Assembly (NCBI GenBank): GCA_034434695.1
Contig: DAOTYY010000042.1
Location: forward strand, 1-23,020
DNA length: 23,020 nt
DNA from: DYEC01 sp034434695
GTDB lineage: Bacteria; Chloroflexota; Anaerolineae; Anaerolineales; Anaerolineaceae
Direction: 5' to 3'
Position 1 is the stretch's first letter. Each line of letters begins with the position of its first letter. Shown piece after piece: positions 22,954-23,020 of this stretch. Below the pieces are notes generated by a model. That model was not told the DNA's origin. It saw only the letters and a program-made list of their open reading frames with translations, and ran no database searches. A program made the translations under genes and the position numbers.

Positions 22954-23020
22954 ATGAAAAGGAAACCTGCCGCTCCAGTGTTTAAACCATACGTGATGGG
23001 CCAACCCTATCTGCTGCCAC
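22954..23020 (+). CDS. IS1182-family transposase, N-terminal fragment
   Basis: An ATG at 22954 opens a frame running out of the window with 22 residues visible. The stretch PVFKPYVMGQPYLLP is the characteristic beginning of IS1182-family DDE transposases. GAGGAAAGG lies about 14 nt upstream. Only this small part is visible, so whether the gene is intact is unknown. Confidence 0.7.
   Translation, partial: MKRKPAAPVFKPYVMGQPYLLP

Larger units (their letters stand above)
22890..23020 (+). mobile_element. Left end of an IS1182-family insertion sequence, cut by the window edge
   Basis: A terminal-repeat-like GGGGCTGTCCAAAAAG at 22890-22905 lies 64 nt before a transposase start. The element begins only about 25 bp after the GNAT-like gene stop. 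The target duplication and right end lie outside the window, so the exact boundary is unproven. Confidence 0.65.

Noticed and set aside
1..23020. CRISPR arrays, tRNA or rRNA genes
   Set aside because: No regularly spaced repeats, and no cloverleaf or rRNA sequence seen on reading through.

Overview
The window holds about 23 kb of bacterial DNA in which every convincing gene lies on the + strand. It looks like a catabolic locus for a nitrogen-containing compound, probably a heterocycle, in an obligately or facultatively anaerobic bacterium. Gene style, moderate G+C, strong GGAGG ribosome binding sites and the mix of a Na+-pumping biotin decarboxylase with several molybdenum hydroxylases suggest a Chloroflexota bacterium of the Anaerolineae type. 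That assignment is an inference from overall character, since no rRNA or marker gene is present.

Layout: (1) 1-123 is the tail of an unidentified gene. (2) 386-5097 is an operon with its own sigma70-type promoter: FdrA (AllF), the DUF1116 protein AllG, and a tandem two-domain cyclase-family hydrolase. (3) 5260-9700 holds a three-subunit molybdenum hydroxylase (FAD, 2[2Fe-2S], Mo) plus a membrane-anchored CoxG-like SRPBCC protein. (4) 9969-11399 is an NCS2 permease of the UraA type, with a promoter and a long leader. (5) 11538-13279 is an apparently unrelated island: an NmrA-like NAD(P)-binding protein, an unknown protein and a small membrane protein. (6) 13580-17335 is a second, different three-subunit molybdenum hydroxylase. 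(7) 17625-21165 encodes a complete Na+-translocating decarboxylase in the order of methylmalonyl-CoA decarboxylase operons (alpha, delta, biotin carrier, beta). (8) 21239-22864 holds a single-domain cyclase-family hydrolase and a GNAT-like protein. (9) From about 22890 the left end of an IS1182-type insertion sequence runs out of the window.

Working model (inference): the permease imports a pyrimidine-like ring, and two molybdenum hydroxylases oxidise it at different carbons. Metal-dependent cyclase-family amidohydrolases then open the ring to a ureido acid, and the FdrA/AllG pair removes the carbamoyl group by phosphorolysis, as in oxamate carbamoyltransferase. The remaining dicarboxylic acid, as a CoA thioester, would be decarboxylated by the Na+ pump to conserve energy. 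If the substrates were uracil or thymine, malonyl- and methylmalonyl-type intermediates would fit the decarboxylase. No CoA ligase or transferase, carbamate kinase or AllH homologue is present in the window, so the pathway is incomplete here.

Regulation: an 11-bp site TTGTCATACAA, which fits the FadR-type GntR operator pattern, is exactly repeated upstream of the fdrA promoter and the second hydroxylase promoter. It has an 11/11-length, 9/11-identical copy inside the decarboxylase promoter. This suggests one regulator, encoded outside the window, ties the modules together.
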